64,000 bases of DNA from Desulfobacula toluolica Tol2 (GCF_000307105.1 NC_018645.1:4536001-4600000); one strand, 5' to 3'; counted from the first letter of the stretch, positions 15,956-26,212 are shown. The notes: generated by a model not told the origin, from the letters alone. A program made the numbers and translations.

Positions 15956-18691
15956 TTAATGAGCCTGTGCCCAGTTTTCACCGATACCAAAATTTACAGT
16001 TAAAGGAACTTTCAGGGGATGAACCTGTTCCATAACGGTTTTTGCCAGATCAATCAATTGCTCTTTTTCTTCAAGCGGGCATTCAAATATGATCTCATCA
16101 TGAACGGACAAAAGCATTTTTGAAGCCATGTTATTTGCTTTCAAGGCATCTGCCATTTTGATCATGGCCATTTTGATCAAATCAGCGGCACTGCCCTGTA
16201 TGGGCGTGTTGATGGCTGCCCGCTGTGCAAAATTGCGAACATTTGCATTGGAAGAGTTGATGTCATCCAGGCGGCGTTTTCGACCAAAAAGCGTTGAAAC
16301 TTCACCTGTTTTGCGGGTTTCTTCTATGGTGGTATCAATAAATTTTTTCACACCTGCATACCGTTTAAAATAATTATCAATATAGGCTTTGGCCATTTTC
16401 CTGCTGATGGACAGCTCATTGGACAGCCTGAACCCGCTCATGCCATAGACAATGCCAAAATTTATGGCTTTGGCCTGGCTTCTTAAATCTGCGGTAACAA
16501 ATTCGGGCAAAACCTGGAAAACCTCCAGGGCTGTCCGGGTATGAATATCCTCACCCTCATTAAACGCCTCAATGAGAATATCATCTTCGGCATAATGAGC
16601 CAGGATTCTAAGCTCTATCTGGGAATAGTCTGCTGAAATAAGGGTATGGCCCTTTTTCGGAATAAAGGCTTTGCGGATCTCTTTTCCTTCTTTTTTCCGG
16701 ATGGGAATGTTTTGAAGATTTGGATGGGAACTGCTCAACCGGCCGGTAACTGTAATGGTCTGGTTAAAAGAGGTATGAATTCTGCCGGTCTCTTTGTTGA
16801 TCAGCTGCTGCAAAGAATCCGCATAGGTTGACTTAAGCTTGCCAAGAGTTCGGTATCTCAGCAGCTTTTCAGGCAGTTCATGTGTTTGTGCAAGCTTGGT
16901 CAGCACTTCCACATCTGTTGAGTAACCGGTTTTCTTTTTTGTCTTTTTGGCGGTTTTCAGTTGTAATTTTTCAAACAAAATAACCCCCAACTGCTGAGAA
17001 GAATTGATGTTGAATTCCTCGCCTGCAAGGGCATAAATCTCTTTTTCCAGACTCTTTAATTCCAGGTCAAAGGTTTGGGAAAGATGCTGTAACGCATCCT
17101 CATCCACTTTAATCCCTTCCATTTCCATGTTTGCCAGAACAGTTATCAAGGGGATCTCGATCTTTTCCATCAGATCGGAAAGGTTTTGATCCTGTATTTG
17201 TTTTTTAAACTGCTGATAGGCCATAAAGGTAATATCCGCATCTTCAGAAGCATAATTCACGGCCTGGGCAATGGGAACATCCTGAAATCCGATCTGGTTT
17301 TTCCCTTTACCTGTCACATCTTCATAAGAAATGGTCTTATATCCAAAAAGATTCATGGCAATCCGGTCCAGACTGTGACCCCGTGTTGCTGGGTTTAAAA
17401 GATAAGAGGCAATCATGGTGTCAAATGCAATGCCTTGCAGTGTGATGCCGAATCTTGACAAGACAATATAGTCATACTTGATATTTTGCCCCACTTTTTT
17501 GATGTCCGGGTTTTCAAGTATTGGTTTAAAAATCCTTAATATGTCATCCTTGTCCGGTTGATTAATTTGGTCAGGTTGATCAAGATCATCCGATTGAGCA
17601 ATATCATCCGGGCTTGTATGGCCGATGGGAATATAAAACCCCTGGTTTTCCTTGAAAGAAAAAGAGATTCCCACAAGCTGCGCATCCATGGGGGTTTTGG
17701 ATGTAGTTTCCGTATCAACGGCAAAAATTTTTTCCTTTTCAAGGGTATGAGCCAGGTTTTCAAGATCCTTGATTTTGGTGACCAGAGTATATTTTTTTTC
17801 AGAACTGTCTGTTTTTTGAGCAAATTCTGCAGCCAGTGTCTTGAATTCAAACTCCCTAAACAGTTCAAATGCTTTTTTTGTATTAATATTGTCTATTTTA
17901 AAATCTTCAATCTGTCTTGTGACCTCTACGGACTGATCAATGGTGGCAAGATCACGGCTTAAAAAAACTATATCCTTGCTGGTAGAAAGATTTTCATATA
18001 ATTTTTTCTTTTTTTTAAGCTCATCAATATTTTCATACAGATTTTCAATGGAACCAAACTGGGCAATCAGTTTTATGGCGGTTTTAGGCCCGACCCCCCG
18101 GACACCTGGAATATTGTCCGAACTGTCTCCGGCAAGCCCTAGAATGTCAATAAATTGTATTGGGTCTATTCCCATGTCTTTTTTTATTTTGGCCACATCC
18201 GTTATGGTATCTTTCATGGGATCCCAGAGAGTGCAGTGGTCGGACACCAACTGCATAAAGTCTTTATCCCCGGTGACCATGACAACCTCAAATCCTTTTT
18301 CCCGGGCCAGTTTTGCATAGGTGCCCACAAGGTCATCTGCCTCAAATCCCTGCTTTTCTTCAATTGGAATATTGAATGCCTCAATAACCCGTTTGATATC
18401 CGGAATCTGAACCGCCAGATCTTCTGGCATTGGAGGCCGGTTGGCCTTGTATTGATCATACATCTGGTGGCGGAATGTGGGTCCTTTAACATCAAATATG
18501 ACCACGGCATATTCAGGAGTGTTGTCCCTTAATAATTTTAGCAGAATCCGGGCAAACCCGAATGTGGCATTTGTGGGGTGCCCTTTTGAGGTGTTCAGAC
18601 TCCTGATGGCATGAAATGCACGGTATAAAAATGCACTGCCGTCAATGAGAAATATTTTTTTTCTGGAATCCGCTTTTTTTGAATCTGCCAT
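15956..18691 (-). CDS. polA: DNA polymerase I
   Basis: This full-length (911 aa) family A polymerase has the 5'-3' exonuclease domain (residues 1-300, LIDGSAFLYRAFHAI and AGDSSDNIPGVRGVG). It also has an intact 3'-5' proofreading domain (FAVDTETTS with both acidic residues, DADITFMAYQQF) and the polymerase domain. The latter shows motif A SADYSQIELRILAHY, motif B KAINFGIVYGMSGF and motif C LLSVHDEIIFECP. It repairs DNA and removes Okazaki primers. A TGA/TAA-free run and normal codon use give no sign of damage. Confidence 0.96.
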   Translation of the reverse strand: MADSKKADSRKKIFLIDGSAFLYRAFHAIRSLNTSKGHPTNATFGFARILLKLLRDNTPEYAVVIFDVKGPTFRHQMYDQYKANRPPMPEDLAVQIPDIKRVIEAFNIPIEEKQGFEADDLVGTYAKLAREKGFEVVMVTGDKDFMQLVSDHCTLWDPMKDTITDVAKIKKDMGIDPIQFIDILGLAGDSSDNIPGVRGVGPKTAIKLIAQFGSIENLYENIDELKKKKKLYENLSTSKDIVFLSRDLATIDQSVEVTRQIEDFKIDNINTKKAFELFREFEFKTLAAEFAQKTDSSEKKYTLVTKIKDLENLAHTLEKEKIFAVDTETTSKTPMDAQLVGISFSFKENQGFYIPIGHTSPDDIAQSDDLDQPDQINQPDKDDILRIFKPILENPDIKKVGQNIKYDYIVLSRFGITLQGIAFDTMIASYLLNPATRGHSLDRIAMNLFGYKTISYEDVTGKGKNQIGFQDVPIAQAVNYASEDADITFMAYQQFKKQIQDQNLSDLMEKIEIPLITVLANMEMEGIKVDEDALQHLSQTFDLELKSLEKEIYALAGEEFNINSSQQLGVILFEKLQLKTAKKTKKKTGYSTDVEVLTKLAQTHELPEKLLRYRTLGKLKSTYADSLQQLINKETGRIHTSFNQTITVTGRLSSSHPNLQNIPIRKKEGKEIRKAFIPKKGHTLISADYSQIELRILAHYAEDDILIEAFNEGEDIHTRTALEVFQVLPEFVTADLRSQAKAINFGIVYGMSGFRLSNELSISRKMAKAYIDNYFKRYAGVKKFIDTTIEETRKTGEVSTLFGRKRRLDDINSSNANVRNFAQRAAINTPIQGSAADLIKMAMIKMADALKANNMASKMLLSVHDEIIFECPLEEKEQLIDLAKTVMEQVHPLKVPLTVNFGIGENWAQAH

Positions 18692-18780
18692 GGTAACACC
18701 CTTTTTTTTATATTGAATTTTTCATGAATTAAAGGCATATATACTATCTTTTTTATGAAAGGAGAAGTATATTCAGCAAG

Positions 18781-18999
18781 ATGAAATCAAAAGCCCAAAC
18801 AAGAAAAGAAAACCGGCGTAAAAAAAAGTCAAAACTCTGTCATTGCTGCGGCAAAACCGTTATGTTCTGCTGGAATTGCAGATGCGGATTTTCCATGTGC
18901 CAGGACTGCATGTATGAAAATCAATGGGGCATGACCTGCAATGGCATTACCTGGGAATGTCCTGATTGCGGTGGACAGAACGGATTTGGTAATCAATAA
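18781..18999 (+). CDS. small cysteine-rich protein, probable zinc finger
   Basis: This 72-residue protein has a basic N-terminus (residues 1-18) and 11 cysteines (20, 22, 23, 30, 33, 35, 40, 43, 53, 60, 63), several in CxxC pairs, which suggests two zinc-binding knuckles. I do not recognise a named family. The ATG follows GGAGAAGTATATTCAGCAAG. It lies divergent from polA and 56 bases upstream of purN, so it may be cotranscribed with purN. Confidence 0.72.
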   Translation: MKSKAQTRKENRRKKKSKLCHCCGKTVMFCWNCRCGFSMCQDCMYENQWGMTCNGITWECPDCGGQNGFGNQ

Positions 19000-19055
19000 G
19001 ATTTTTAAAATTCAGCCAAGAATCTTTGTGTAAAAACATGTAAAAGGAAAAAAAT

Positions 19056-19778
19056 ATGGCAAAAAAAATCACTGTAGGCACCTTGATATCAGGTGGCGGG
19101 ACAAACCTTCAGGCAATCATTGATGCATGCCGCGACAACAGAATTGATGCAAATATTGTTTTTACTGGCTCTGACACGCCAGGAGTCAAAGGGCTTGAAC
19201 GGGCGCAAAAAGCCAATATCGACACCTTTGTTGTGGATTACGCCCACATCATTGAAGACTGCAAAAAAAACGGAATAAAGGACACGGATCTGCCAAAAGA
19301 TTTTAATCTGAAAGAAATTCAGTCAAAACAAAAACTGGTTGTATCTGATGCATCCAAAGAACAGGTGGAATTTTTTTTAAAAAGCCGGGCTATTGCAGAA
19401 AAAAAACTGTTGGATATTATCCTTGACTATGACATGGATCTTCTTGTCCTGGCAGGATTTATGCGGGTTTTAACCCCTTATTTTATTGACCGGATCAACA
19501 TTGAGCCAGGAAAACACAAAATCATGAATATCCATCCCGCACTTTTACCGTCTTTCCCAGGCACGGACGGATATGGGGACACGTTTCGGTACGGTTGCAA
19601 AATCGGCGGATGCACGGTTCATTTTGTTGATTACGGGGAAGATACAGGTCCAATTATCGGACAAAAGGCATTTGAAATTGAAGACAAAGACACCCTTGAC
19701 GACATAAAGAAAAAAGGCCTTGAAAAAGAGTGGGAACTTTACCCCCACTGCATTCAAAAGTTTGCTGATAGGGTTTAA
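19056..19778 (+). CDS. purN: phosphoribosylglycinamide formyltransferase
   Basis: The protein transfers a formyl group from 10-formyltetrahydrofolate to GAR in purine synthesis. Signatures are the phosphate loop LISGGGTNLQAII, the catalytic region MNIHPALLPSFPG (Asn and His) and GCTVHFVDYGEDTGPII (His and Asp). At 240 aa it is about 40 residues longer than common PurN. The extra length sits between residues about 65 and 110 (FNLKEIQSKQKLVVSDASKE region), as seen in some anaerobe homologues. The ATG follows AAAAGGAAAAAAAT. Confidence 0.92.
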   Translation: MAKKITVGTLISGGGTNLQAIIDACRDNRIDANIVFTGSDTPGVKGLERAQKANIDTFVVDYAHIIEDCKKNGIKDTDLPKDFNLKEIQSKQKLVVSDASKEQVEFFLKSRAIAEKKLLDIILDYDMDLLVLAGFMRVLTPYFIDRINIEPGKHKIMNIHPALLPSFPGTDGYGDTFRYGCKIGGCTVHFVDYGEDTGPIIGQKAFEIEDKDTLDDIKKKGLEKEWELYPHCIQKFADRV

Positions 19779-19798
19779 TGCGTAACATTGCCGGTGAC

Positions 19799-19823
19799 AA
19801 GCCCCTATATGAACAGGGGCTTT
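19799..19823. terminator. bidirectional terminator hairpin
   Basis: A perfect 8-bp stem AAGCCCCT / AGGGGCTT (19799-19806 and 19815-19822) with an 8-base loop lies between the convergent purN and EAL/HDOD genes. It has a short T-run on the plus strand. Confidence 0.65.
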
Positions 19824-19902
19824 AGGATACCGCCGTCAAATAGACTGGATAAAAAAAGGTCCTTCTGGATTCCGGATCAGATTTCCGTATTAATTTATCG
19901 CA

Positions 19903-21114
19903 TCAGGAAAGAAAAGAATTCACCATTTGTATGGCGTCAAGATAGAACTGAGGCAATTTCTTTTCTATGGATTTGCCGGCGATCAGCGTGTAGAAATTAT
20001 TATCCCACTCTCCTCTTTCAAGACTGACAACAATCTTTAAAATCTTTTTAAATTCCTTGTCTTTTCCCAGCAAGCCATCCTTTATCTTTTCCGAAAAAGT
20101 GATGTTTTTAAGAACATCTTTCATCTTTATATCCAGCATGGCATCCATAACGGAAAACAGGCCGAGAGTAAAAAGTTCCTCGGTTGTGAAATGGGTTTTG
20201 AAAACCGTTCCGAATTGTTCGCACAGCCTGGCACGAATGACTGAAGACCGGATCAGTTCGTTGGGTTTGCTTTCACTCAGGTCTGATACTGCAATAATGT
20301 TGATGAATTTTCTGAGTTCCTCCATACCAAGATAAGTAATGGCGTCTTTAATGGTGTTGATCGGGGTGGGCCGGGCAAAATATGCTGAATTGATAAATTT
20401 TAAAAGCTTAAACGATACTGAAACGTCTTTTTTAATCAAAGATTCAATTTTTTTTATATCAAGCTCTTTTTTTCCAACTTCGTTTATCAGCTTTAATTTG
20501 GTGATTTGGCTGGATGATATCTCTTTTTTTGATAATATTTCCGGCCTGGAAAAAAAATATCCTTGAAACAAGTCGAACCCCATCTCTTTTGCCAGTTCAA
20601 ACTCTTCATAGGTTTCAACCTTTTCCGCCAGCAGGGTGATAGAATAATTGGATCGAATATCTTTTACAATGCCGGTCAGTGTTTCCAATGGGGTGGCCAT
20701 CAGGTCAAACTTAATGATGTCGCACATTTCCATCATGGGAGTAAATTTTTCATGATAGACAAAGTCATCCAGAGCAATTTTAAACCCTTTTTCATGAAAT
20801 TCTTTCAAGGCCAAAAGAATTTCATGGTCAGGCTCAATATTTTCCAGCACCTCTATGATGAAATGCTGTTGAGGAAAGAGAAGCGGGGTTTTTTGAAGAA
20901 TAAGTTCTTTTGTAAAATTAATAAGGCCTGGTTTGTTGCCCAGGATTTCTTTGATTTCAAAAGAAAAAAAAGTGTTGGCCAGCACATTGGAAGTGGCAAC
21001 ATCCCCGTCAATATCCGGAAAAGCATTTTTAAAACCAAGCCTGAACAAAAGTTCATATCCCCAAAGTTTTTTTTGCGCAGTAAAAACAGGCTGTCGAGCA
21101 ACGAAAATATCCAT
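19903..21114 (-). CDS. EAL-HDOD signalling protein (YuxH-like)
   Basis: This 403-residue protein combines an EAL-like domain (residues 1-200) with an HDOD domain (about 205-400). The opening DIFVARQPVFTAQKKLWGYELLFR is typical of the YuxH family. The EAL catalytic signature is degenerate (the family usually keeps only part of the metal ligands), so c-di-GMP hydrolysis is doubtful and binding or scaffolding is more likely. The HDOD part shows FKLLKFINSAYF. The ATG at 21114 is chosen over upstream codons in the same frame because conserved family sequence starts there and GGAG lies upstream. Confidence 0.85.
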   Translation of the reverse strand: MDIFVARQPVFTAQKKLWGYELLFRLGFKNAFPDIDGDVATSNVLANTFFSFEIKEILGNKPGLINFTKELILQKTPLLFPQQHFIIEVLENIEPDHEILLALKEFHEKGFKIALDDFVYHEKFTPMMEMCDIIKFDLMATPLETLTGIVKDIRSNYSITLLAEKVETYEEFELAKEMGFDLFQGYFFSRPEILSKKEISSSQITKLKLINEVGKKELDIKKIESLIKKDVSVSFKLLKFINSAYFARPTPINTIKDAITYLGMEELRKFINIIAVSDLSESKPNELIRSSVIRARLCEQFGTVFKTHFTTEELFTLGLFSVMDAMLDIKMKDVLKNITFSEKIKDGLLGKDKEFKKILKIVVSLERGEWDNNFYTLIAGKSIEKKLPQFYLDAIQMVNSFLS

Positions 21115-21234
21115 ACAAAAATCCACTCCAAATACAATTAACTGCAATCAATAATTTTAAATGATATGACTATTTAACATTTATTGAAATTATTTGCAAA
21201 AAAACGAATTGCAGCAGACATACAACAGTTGGCA

Positions 21235-22437
21235 TCAATTGATCAGTTTCAGCATCAAAGGCAAGGCTGTCATGGTTCCGATGGATGACCCCAGGTTGGT
21301 GAAAACAACCACCAGAAGTATCCGGGTCACATTGTTACGCCAAAAGCCTTTTATGGACCCGATATCATTTGGAATGTCTTCAAGATCCTTGACTTTAGGC
21401 TTTCTTGAAAAAGCTTCCACAAGCCCGGACACCCAGCCGGCAGCAATCATGGGATTTAAAGAGGTTAACGGGGCTGCAATAATTGACGAGATAATGGTCA
21501 AAGGATGAGCCAGTGCCAACAATGCGCCAAGACCTGCAAAAATACCATTGGCAGCGATCCAGATCCAGATCATATCCGATCCTGCGGATTTCCCTTCCAT
21601 AAGAAACCCTGTTGCAAACAGCAATAAAATCAAAGATGGAATAAGCCATTTTAAGATTTTTCCGGTGTTGCCTGCCGGGGGGACACTGTTTAATTCATCA
21701 AGGTCTATGACATCATTTAGCGCCAGGTATTTTTTTATTCCAGGTGCATGAGCAGCCCCGACAACGGCCACGATTTTTTCACCCGGTGCAGACCTGATTT
21801 TTTCCGTCAGGAAGCGGTCCCGTTCATTGATCAAAGTTTTTTCAATAATGGGGTGGGTTTTTTTTACATCTGCCAGAAGGGTTTGCAGAATATCTTCCTG
21901 CTTCATTTTTTCAATATCTTCTTCCTCGATATCATCAGAGGCACCAAAGGAGAACACAAGAGAAGCCATCAATTTTAGTTTTTCCCACACCCCCATGCCT
22001 CTCCATACCCTGGAAAGAGTGACCTGAATATCCCGGTCGGCCGGAACTATAAGGGCATTAATTTTTTCTGCTGCTGCAATGGCATTGATCATTTCCTGGC
22101 CCGGCTTGATATTAAATTTATCCGCCATTTTTTTCTGAAAAGAAGCCAAGAGAAGATTCATGAACAACAGCAAAGCTTTTTTCTCTTTAATGACCTTGAC
22201 AATGTCCATGTTTTTCCACCTGTCTGCATCCTTGAGAGCTGCAAGCCTTGTCCGGCAAAGTTCCACACAGACCGTATCCGGATTTTGTTCATGGATGGTA
22301 TCTTGAACAAGCTGTGCGCTCTGTTTTGATACATGTGCGGTGCCGATTAAAATAATTTCTTTTCCATTGCAGGAAATACGGGTTATCATTTTATCGTCTT
22401 TATCCGGTTCAGCCAATTTGTTCGAAGAATTTTCCAT
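21235..22437 (-). CDS. TraB/PrgY-family membrane protein
   Basis: This 400-residue protein matches the TraB (pheromone shutdown) family. The N-terminal domain has LIGTAHVSKQSAQLV, the conserved VCVELCRTRLAAL segment, and the histidine-containing VAVVGAAHAPGI near residue 230. The C-terminal third holds about four hydrophobic segments (about 258-276, 285-312, 318-342, 375-395). The fold is related to Tiki/GumN metalloproteases, and the GxxH and E-x-R type residues are present. The activity in bacteria other than enterococci is unknown. Confidence 0.85.
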   Translation of the reverse strand: MENSSNKLAEPDKDDKMITRISCNGKEIILIGTAHVSKQSAQLVQDTIHEQNPDTVCVELCRTRLAALKDADRWKNMDIVKVIKEKKALLLFMNLLLASFQKKMADKFNIKPGQEMINAIAAAEKINALIVPADRDIQVTLSRVWRGMGVWEKLKLMASLVFSFGASDDIEEEDIEKMKQEDILQTLLADVKKTHPIIEKTLINERDRFLTEKIRSAPGEKIVAVVGAAHAPGIKKYLALNDVIDLDELNSVPPAGNTGKILKWLIPSLILLLFATGFLMEGKSAGSDMIWIWIAANGIFAGLGALLALAHPLTIISSIIAAPLTSLNPMIAAGWVSGLVEAFSRKPKVKDLEDIPNDIGSIKGFWRNNVTRILLVVVFTNLGSSIGTMTALPLMLKLIN

Positions 22438-22561
22438 GAATTTTATTCAACCTTTCAACTCAATTTAATGGGACTCGTATTATAACCATTATATTTTTCA
22501 TGGCAATACAAATTCATCCAAATTCTTGACCTTAATAAATAGTTTTGATATTCAAAACAGT

Positions 22562-22744
22562 ATGAAATCAATAGACGAACAAATACTGAGAACAACAAAA
22601 GAAATTATCGTCAAATTCATTGAAATGGGAAGACTGTCCCCCTCAAATATTCATGAATCATTTAAAGATATTTATACGACGGTCAATGAAACGGTCAAGA
22701 AAAATGTCAATACGACTGTCCCTTCCAATGACAAACAAGACTGA
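22562..22744 (+). CDS. small conserved-looking hypothetical protein
   Basis: This 60-residue frame starts MKSIDEQILRTTKEIIVKFI. Its amphipathic pattern TxEIIVKFIEMGRLSPSN resembles the N-terminal helical part of MucR/Ros-type regulators and small Desulfobacterota proteins that carry only that part. No zinc-finger follows. The ATG has only a weak ribosome binding site, and a TTG in frame at 22526 is an alternative. It precedes recN by about 84 bases. Confidence 0.55.
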   Translation: MKSIDEQILRTTKEIIVKFIEMGRLSPSNIHESFKDIYTTVNETVKKNVNTTVPSNDKQD

Positions 22745-22827
22745 AGATAATTTTTTTCCAAGACTAAAATCCGGGATAAAACAGGACTTGATCCAGAAAA
22801 CTATTTTTTTATCTGCACGGAGGCTTT

Positions 22828-24534
22828 ATGCTGAGCGCACTGGCCATAAAAAACTTTGCGATCATTGATGATGTACAGATTTCATTTAAGGATGGATTTT
22901 CCGTATTGACCGGGGAAACCGGGGCGGGAAAGTCCATTATCATTGAGGCGGTCAACCTGCTGCTGGGTTCACGGGCATCAGCCGATCTGGTCAGGGCAGG
23001 CTGTGACAATGCGGAACTGGAAGCCTTTTTTGACATTGAAGAGCAGTCAAAAACCGCAAAGCTTTTAAAGACCCAGGACATTGACGGTTCCGAAGGTCTG
23101 ATCGTTCGCAGGGTAATCTCGTCGTCAGGCAAAAGCCGTGTGTTCATCAACTCACGACAGTCAACCCTGGACCTTTTGAAAAAGGTCACCCGGGACCTTG
23201 CCGGTATTTCAAGCCAGCATGCCCATCAAGGGCTTTTAAAAGAAGAAAACCACCTGGAAATTCTGGATGAATTCGCAGATACGACACTCCTGAAAAATGA
23301 AGTCAAAGGCCTGTATCAAACCATTGTCCCTTTGAAAAACAAAATAAAAGAACTTACTCAAAGCCTGGAGGCAAAAAGAAAAGAACAGGACTTTTTAGAG
23401 TTCCAGATAAATGAAATCAGTTCTGCCGATATTCTTCCCAACGAAGATGAAGAGCTTGAAAAAAAACGCAAAACCCTTTTAAATGCTTCAAAAATATTTG
23501 AGGCGGTCAATCGCTCCATACATGAAATTCATGACAGGGAAGGCTCTCTTATCGAAAAATTGTCTTTTTTAAAAAATAATATGGAAAAACTGGAGGAAAC
23601 AGAAGCCACCCTTGAAAAAACAGTTCAAAAATTATCGGGAACCATCTTTGATTTGCAGGATATTTCCGATGAATTAAGAGAATTTTCTTTTACCATTGAT
23701 CTTGATCCGGCTTCACTTGAGATGACAGATCAAAGGCTGGACCTGATTTCCAAGCTGAAAAGAAAATATGGTCCAAGCCTTGAAGATCTGTTTTCTGCAT
23801 ATGAAGGCATGCAAAACAGGTTCTATCAAACAACCGGAACAGCAGAACAGATTAAAACGCTTGAAAAAGACGTTAATGAAATTTTAAAACAGATCAGTCA
23901 AAAAGCCGCGCAATTATCAGTCTTAAGGAAAAATGCCGCCAAAACATTATCCCGGCTTGCCGGAAAAGAATTGGAAGCCCTTGAAATGGGAAACGCAAAC
24001 TTTGAAGTTTGTTTTTCCCATCAAATCGCAACGGGTTCAGACGATATTTCAACTCCTGATCAAAAAAAAATAGGACCGGACGGTATGGACAAAGTGAGGT
24101 TTTTGCTCAGTCCGAATCCGGGGGAAGCATTAAAGCCTCTGGTGAAAATTGCTTCAGGCGGTGAACTGTCAAGGATTGTTCTGGCACTAAAAGCTGTTTT
24201 ATCAAAGACCAGATCCCTTGAAACATTGATTTTTGATGAGGTGGATGCCGGTATCGGCGGAGCAACCTCTGAAAAAGTCGGCCTTAAATTAAACCAATTG
24301 TCAAAAAAACATCAATTGATCTGCATCACCCATTTGGCACAGATTGCAAAATATGCTGAGAACCAGTTCCGAATATCCAAAAATGTTGTCAATGGACGGA
24401 CCTTTACTACAATTGTTCCATTAGAACAGGGGCAGGCAAGGATAGAAGAGATCGCCAGGATGATCGGCGGAACGGATATTACAGGTGCAACCCTTGACCA
24501 TGCCAGGGAACTTCTTGAACAGGCATCATCTTGA
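22828..24534 (+). CDS. recN: DNA repair protein RecN
   Basis: This 568-residue SMC-like ATPase of double-strand break repair has Walker A at the N-terminus (TGETGAGKSIIIEA), a long coiled coil (about residues 150-370), the signature IASGGELSRIVLALK and Walker B TLIFDEVDAGIGG followed by the HLAQIAKYA switch. Length is typical. The ATG follows GGAGGCTTT, a strong ribosome binding site. No frameshift is seen. Confidence 0.95.
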   Translation: MLSALAIKNFAIIDDVQISFKDGFSVLTGETGAGKSIIIEAVNLLLGSRASADLVRAGCDNAELEAFFDIEEQSKTAKLLKTQDIDGSEGLIVRRVISSSGKSRVFINSRQSTLDLLKKVTRDLAGISSQHAHQGLLKEENHLEILDEFADTTLLKNEVKGLYQTIVPLKNKIKELTQSLEAKRKEQDFLEFQINEISSADILPNEDEELEKKRKTLLNASKIFEAVNRSIHEIHDREGSLIEKLSFLKNNMEKLEETEATLEKTVQKLSGTIFDLQDISDELREFSFTIDLDPASLEMTDQRLDLISKLKRKYGPSLEDLFSAYEGMQNRFYQTTGTAEQIKTLEKDVNEILKQISQKAAQLSVLRKNAAKTLSRLAGKELEALEMGNANFEVCFSHQIATGSDDISTPDQKKIGPDGMDKVRFLLSPNPGEALKPLVKIASGGELSRIVLALKAVLSKTRSLETLIFDEVDAGIGGATSEKVGLKLNQLSKKHQLICITHLAQIAKYAENQFRISKNVVNGRTFTTIVPLEQGQARIEEIARMIGGTDITGATLDHARELLEQASS

Positions 24535-24595
24535 CAAATAATCATAATATGGTTAGCTTAAAAAATCATTGAAAATCTGAAATAAAGGAGTTGTG

Positions 24596-24844
24596 ATGCC
24601 GATATATGAATTTAAATGCTCAAAATGTGAAGAATTCTTTGAAGTCATTGTAATGGGTTCAAATGATAATGATATAATAAGTTGTCCTAAATGCGAATCA
24701 GAAGAATTTGAAAGAGTTATCTCCAAAACCAATTTTGCCATGGCAAGTCCATCCGCAGGACAAACCAAAGGGGTTCAAACCCAGGAAAGGCAATGTTCCT
24801 CAGGATCTTGTAAAACCTACACCGTTCCAGGTGAATCAAGATAA
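24596..24844 (+). CDS. FmdB-family zinc ribbon protein
   Basis: This 82-residue protein starts MPIYEFKCSKCEEFFEV, the hallmark of FmdB-type (CxxC) putative regulators. It has a second CPKC pair and a Ser/Gly/Gln-rich tail ending in a CSSGSC motif. The ATG follows AAAGGAGTTGTG, so the GTG one codon earlier belongs to the leader. Its function is unknown. It lies between recN and citrate synthase and shares the same direction. Confidence 0.85.
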   Translation: MPIYEFKCSKCEEFFEVIVMGSNDNDIISCPKCESEEFERVISKTNFAMASPSAGQTKGVQTQERQCSSGSCKTYTVPGESR

Positions 24845-24928
24845 TTTTCATGATTCGTTTAACACCCACTGATTTTTCCCTATTTAAAATTTAATGTAAA
24901 ACTGCCGCATAAGGCAAAGGAGTTGTTG

Positions 24929-26212
24929 ATGCAAAAAGTTGCCAAACTTGTTATTGACGGAAAAGAACTGATGCTTCCGGTAGTTGAAGGGTCAGAAGGA
25001 GAAAAGGCTATTGATATCAGAAGCCTTCGGCAGGAAACCGGATACATTACATTTGATCCTGGATTTGGAAACACCGGAACATGCAGAAGTGCCATTACCT
25101 ATATGGATGGGGAAAAGGGAATTTTAAGATATCGTGGCATTCCCATTGAGCAACTGGCAGAACATTCAACATTTGTAGAAACAGCATTTCTCTTGATCAC
25201 AGGTCAGCTTCCCACCCGTGAGGAATTAACCAGGACCAGCGTTTATTTGAATGATTTTTCACCTCTGCACGAAAACATGAAGGCGTTTTATCAGAATTAT
25301 CCGCCCAAAGCACATCCCATGGGTATCTTGTCAGCCATGGTAAATGCCATGAGAAGTTTTTACCCTGAACTGATTGACCTTGAAGAAGAGATGAACAAGA
25401 CATATCTTCGCCTGATCTCCAAAATCAGGACAATGGCGGCCATGGCCTACAGGATTTCATTGGGGGAACGGGTGGTTTATCCCAGACCTGACCTGTGTTA
25501 TTGTGCCAATTTTTTAAACATGATGTTTGACAGTGTGGTGGTTCCCTATCATGTGGATGATGACCTGGTAAGGGCCTTGAACGTGTTCTGGATTCTTCAT
25601 GCCGACCATGAACAAAATTGTTCCACTACGGCGGTAAGGGTTGTGGGCAGCGGAAAAGTCAATATTTACTCTACGATTTCAGCCGGAATTTCAGCGCTTT
25701 GGGGTCCTTTGCACGGAGGTGCAAACCAGGCAGTGGTCAATATGCTTGAAGATATTCATAAAAAAGGGTTGACGATCAAAGATTGTATTGCAAAGGCAAA
25801 AGACAAAACAGATCCTTTCCGGCTGATGGGATTCGGACACAGGGTCTATAAAACCTATGACCCCAGGGCAAAGATCATGAAAAAAATGGGGGATATTATT
25901 CTTTCAAAGATAAAACGAAAAGATCCTCTGCTGGACATTGCCCAGAGGCTTGAGGAAGCCGCGTTAAAGGACTCATATTTTAAAGAGAAAAATCTCTACC
26001 CCAATGTGGATTTTTATTCCGGCATTGTATTGAGGGCCATGGGGATTCCCACCAATATGTTCACAGTGATGTTTGCAATCGGACGTCTGCCGGGGTGGAT
26101 AGCCCAGTGGAAAGAGGATGTGTCCGACCCTGAGATGAAGATATCAAGGCCCCGCCAGATCTATACCGGCCATCAGGAAAGGGGTTATATTCCAATTGAT
26201 GACCGGGAATAG
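24929..26212 (+). CDS. gltA: citrate synthase
   Basis: This 427-residue protein is a Si-type citrate synthase that condenses acetyl-CoA and oxaloacetate. Catalytic regions are visible: LWGPLHGGANQAVVNML (first His), FGHRVYKTYDPRAK (second His, Arg) and NVDFYSGIVLRAMGIP (Asp). The ATG at 24929 follows AAAGGAGTTGTTG, and an in-frame TTG just upstream is rejected. In complete-oxidising sulfate reducers the enzyme feeds the TCA cycle. Confidence 0.95.
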   Translation: MQKVAKLVIDGKELMLPVVEGSEGEKAIDIRSLRQETGYITFDPGFGNTGTCRSAITYMDGEKGILRYRGIPIEQLAEHSTFVETAFLLITGQLPTREELTRTSVYLNDFSPLHENMKAFYQNYPPKAHPMGILSAMVNAMRSFYPELIDLEEEMNKTYLRLISKIRTMAAMAYRISLGERVVYPRPDLCYCANFLNMMFDSVVVPYHVDDDLVRALNVFWILHADHEQNCSTTAVRVVGSGKVNIYSTISAGISALWGPLHGGANQAVVNMLEDIHKKGLTIKDCIAKAKDKTDPFRLMGFGHRVYKTYDPRAKIMKKMGDIILSKIKRKDPLLDIAQRLEEAALKDSYFKEKNLYPNVDFYSGIVLRAMGIPTNMFTVMFAIGRLPGWIAQWKEDVSDPEMKISRPRQIYTGHQERGYIPIDDRE

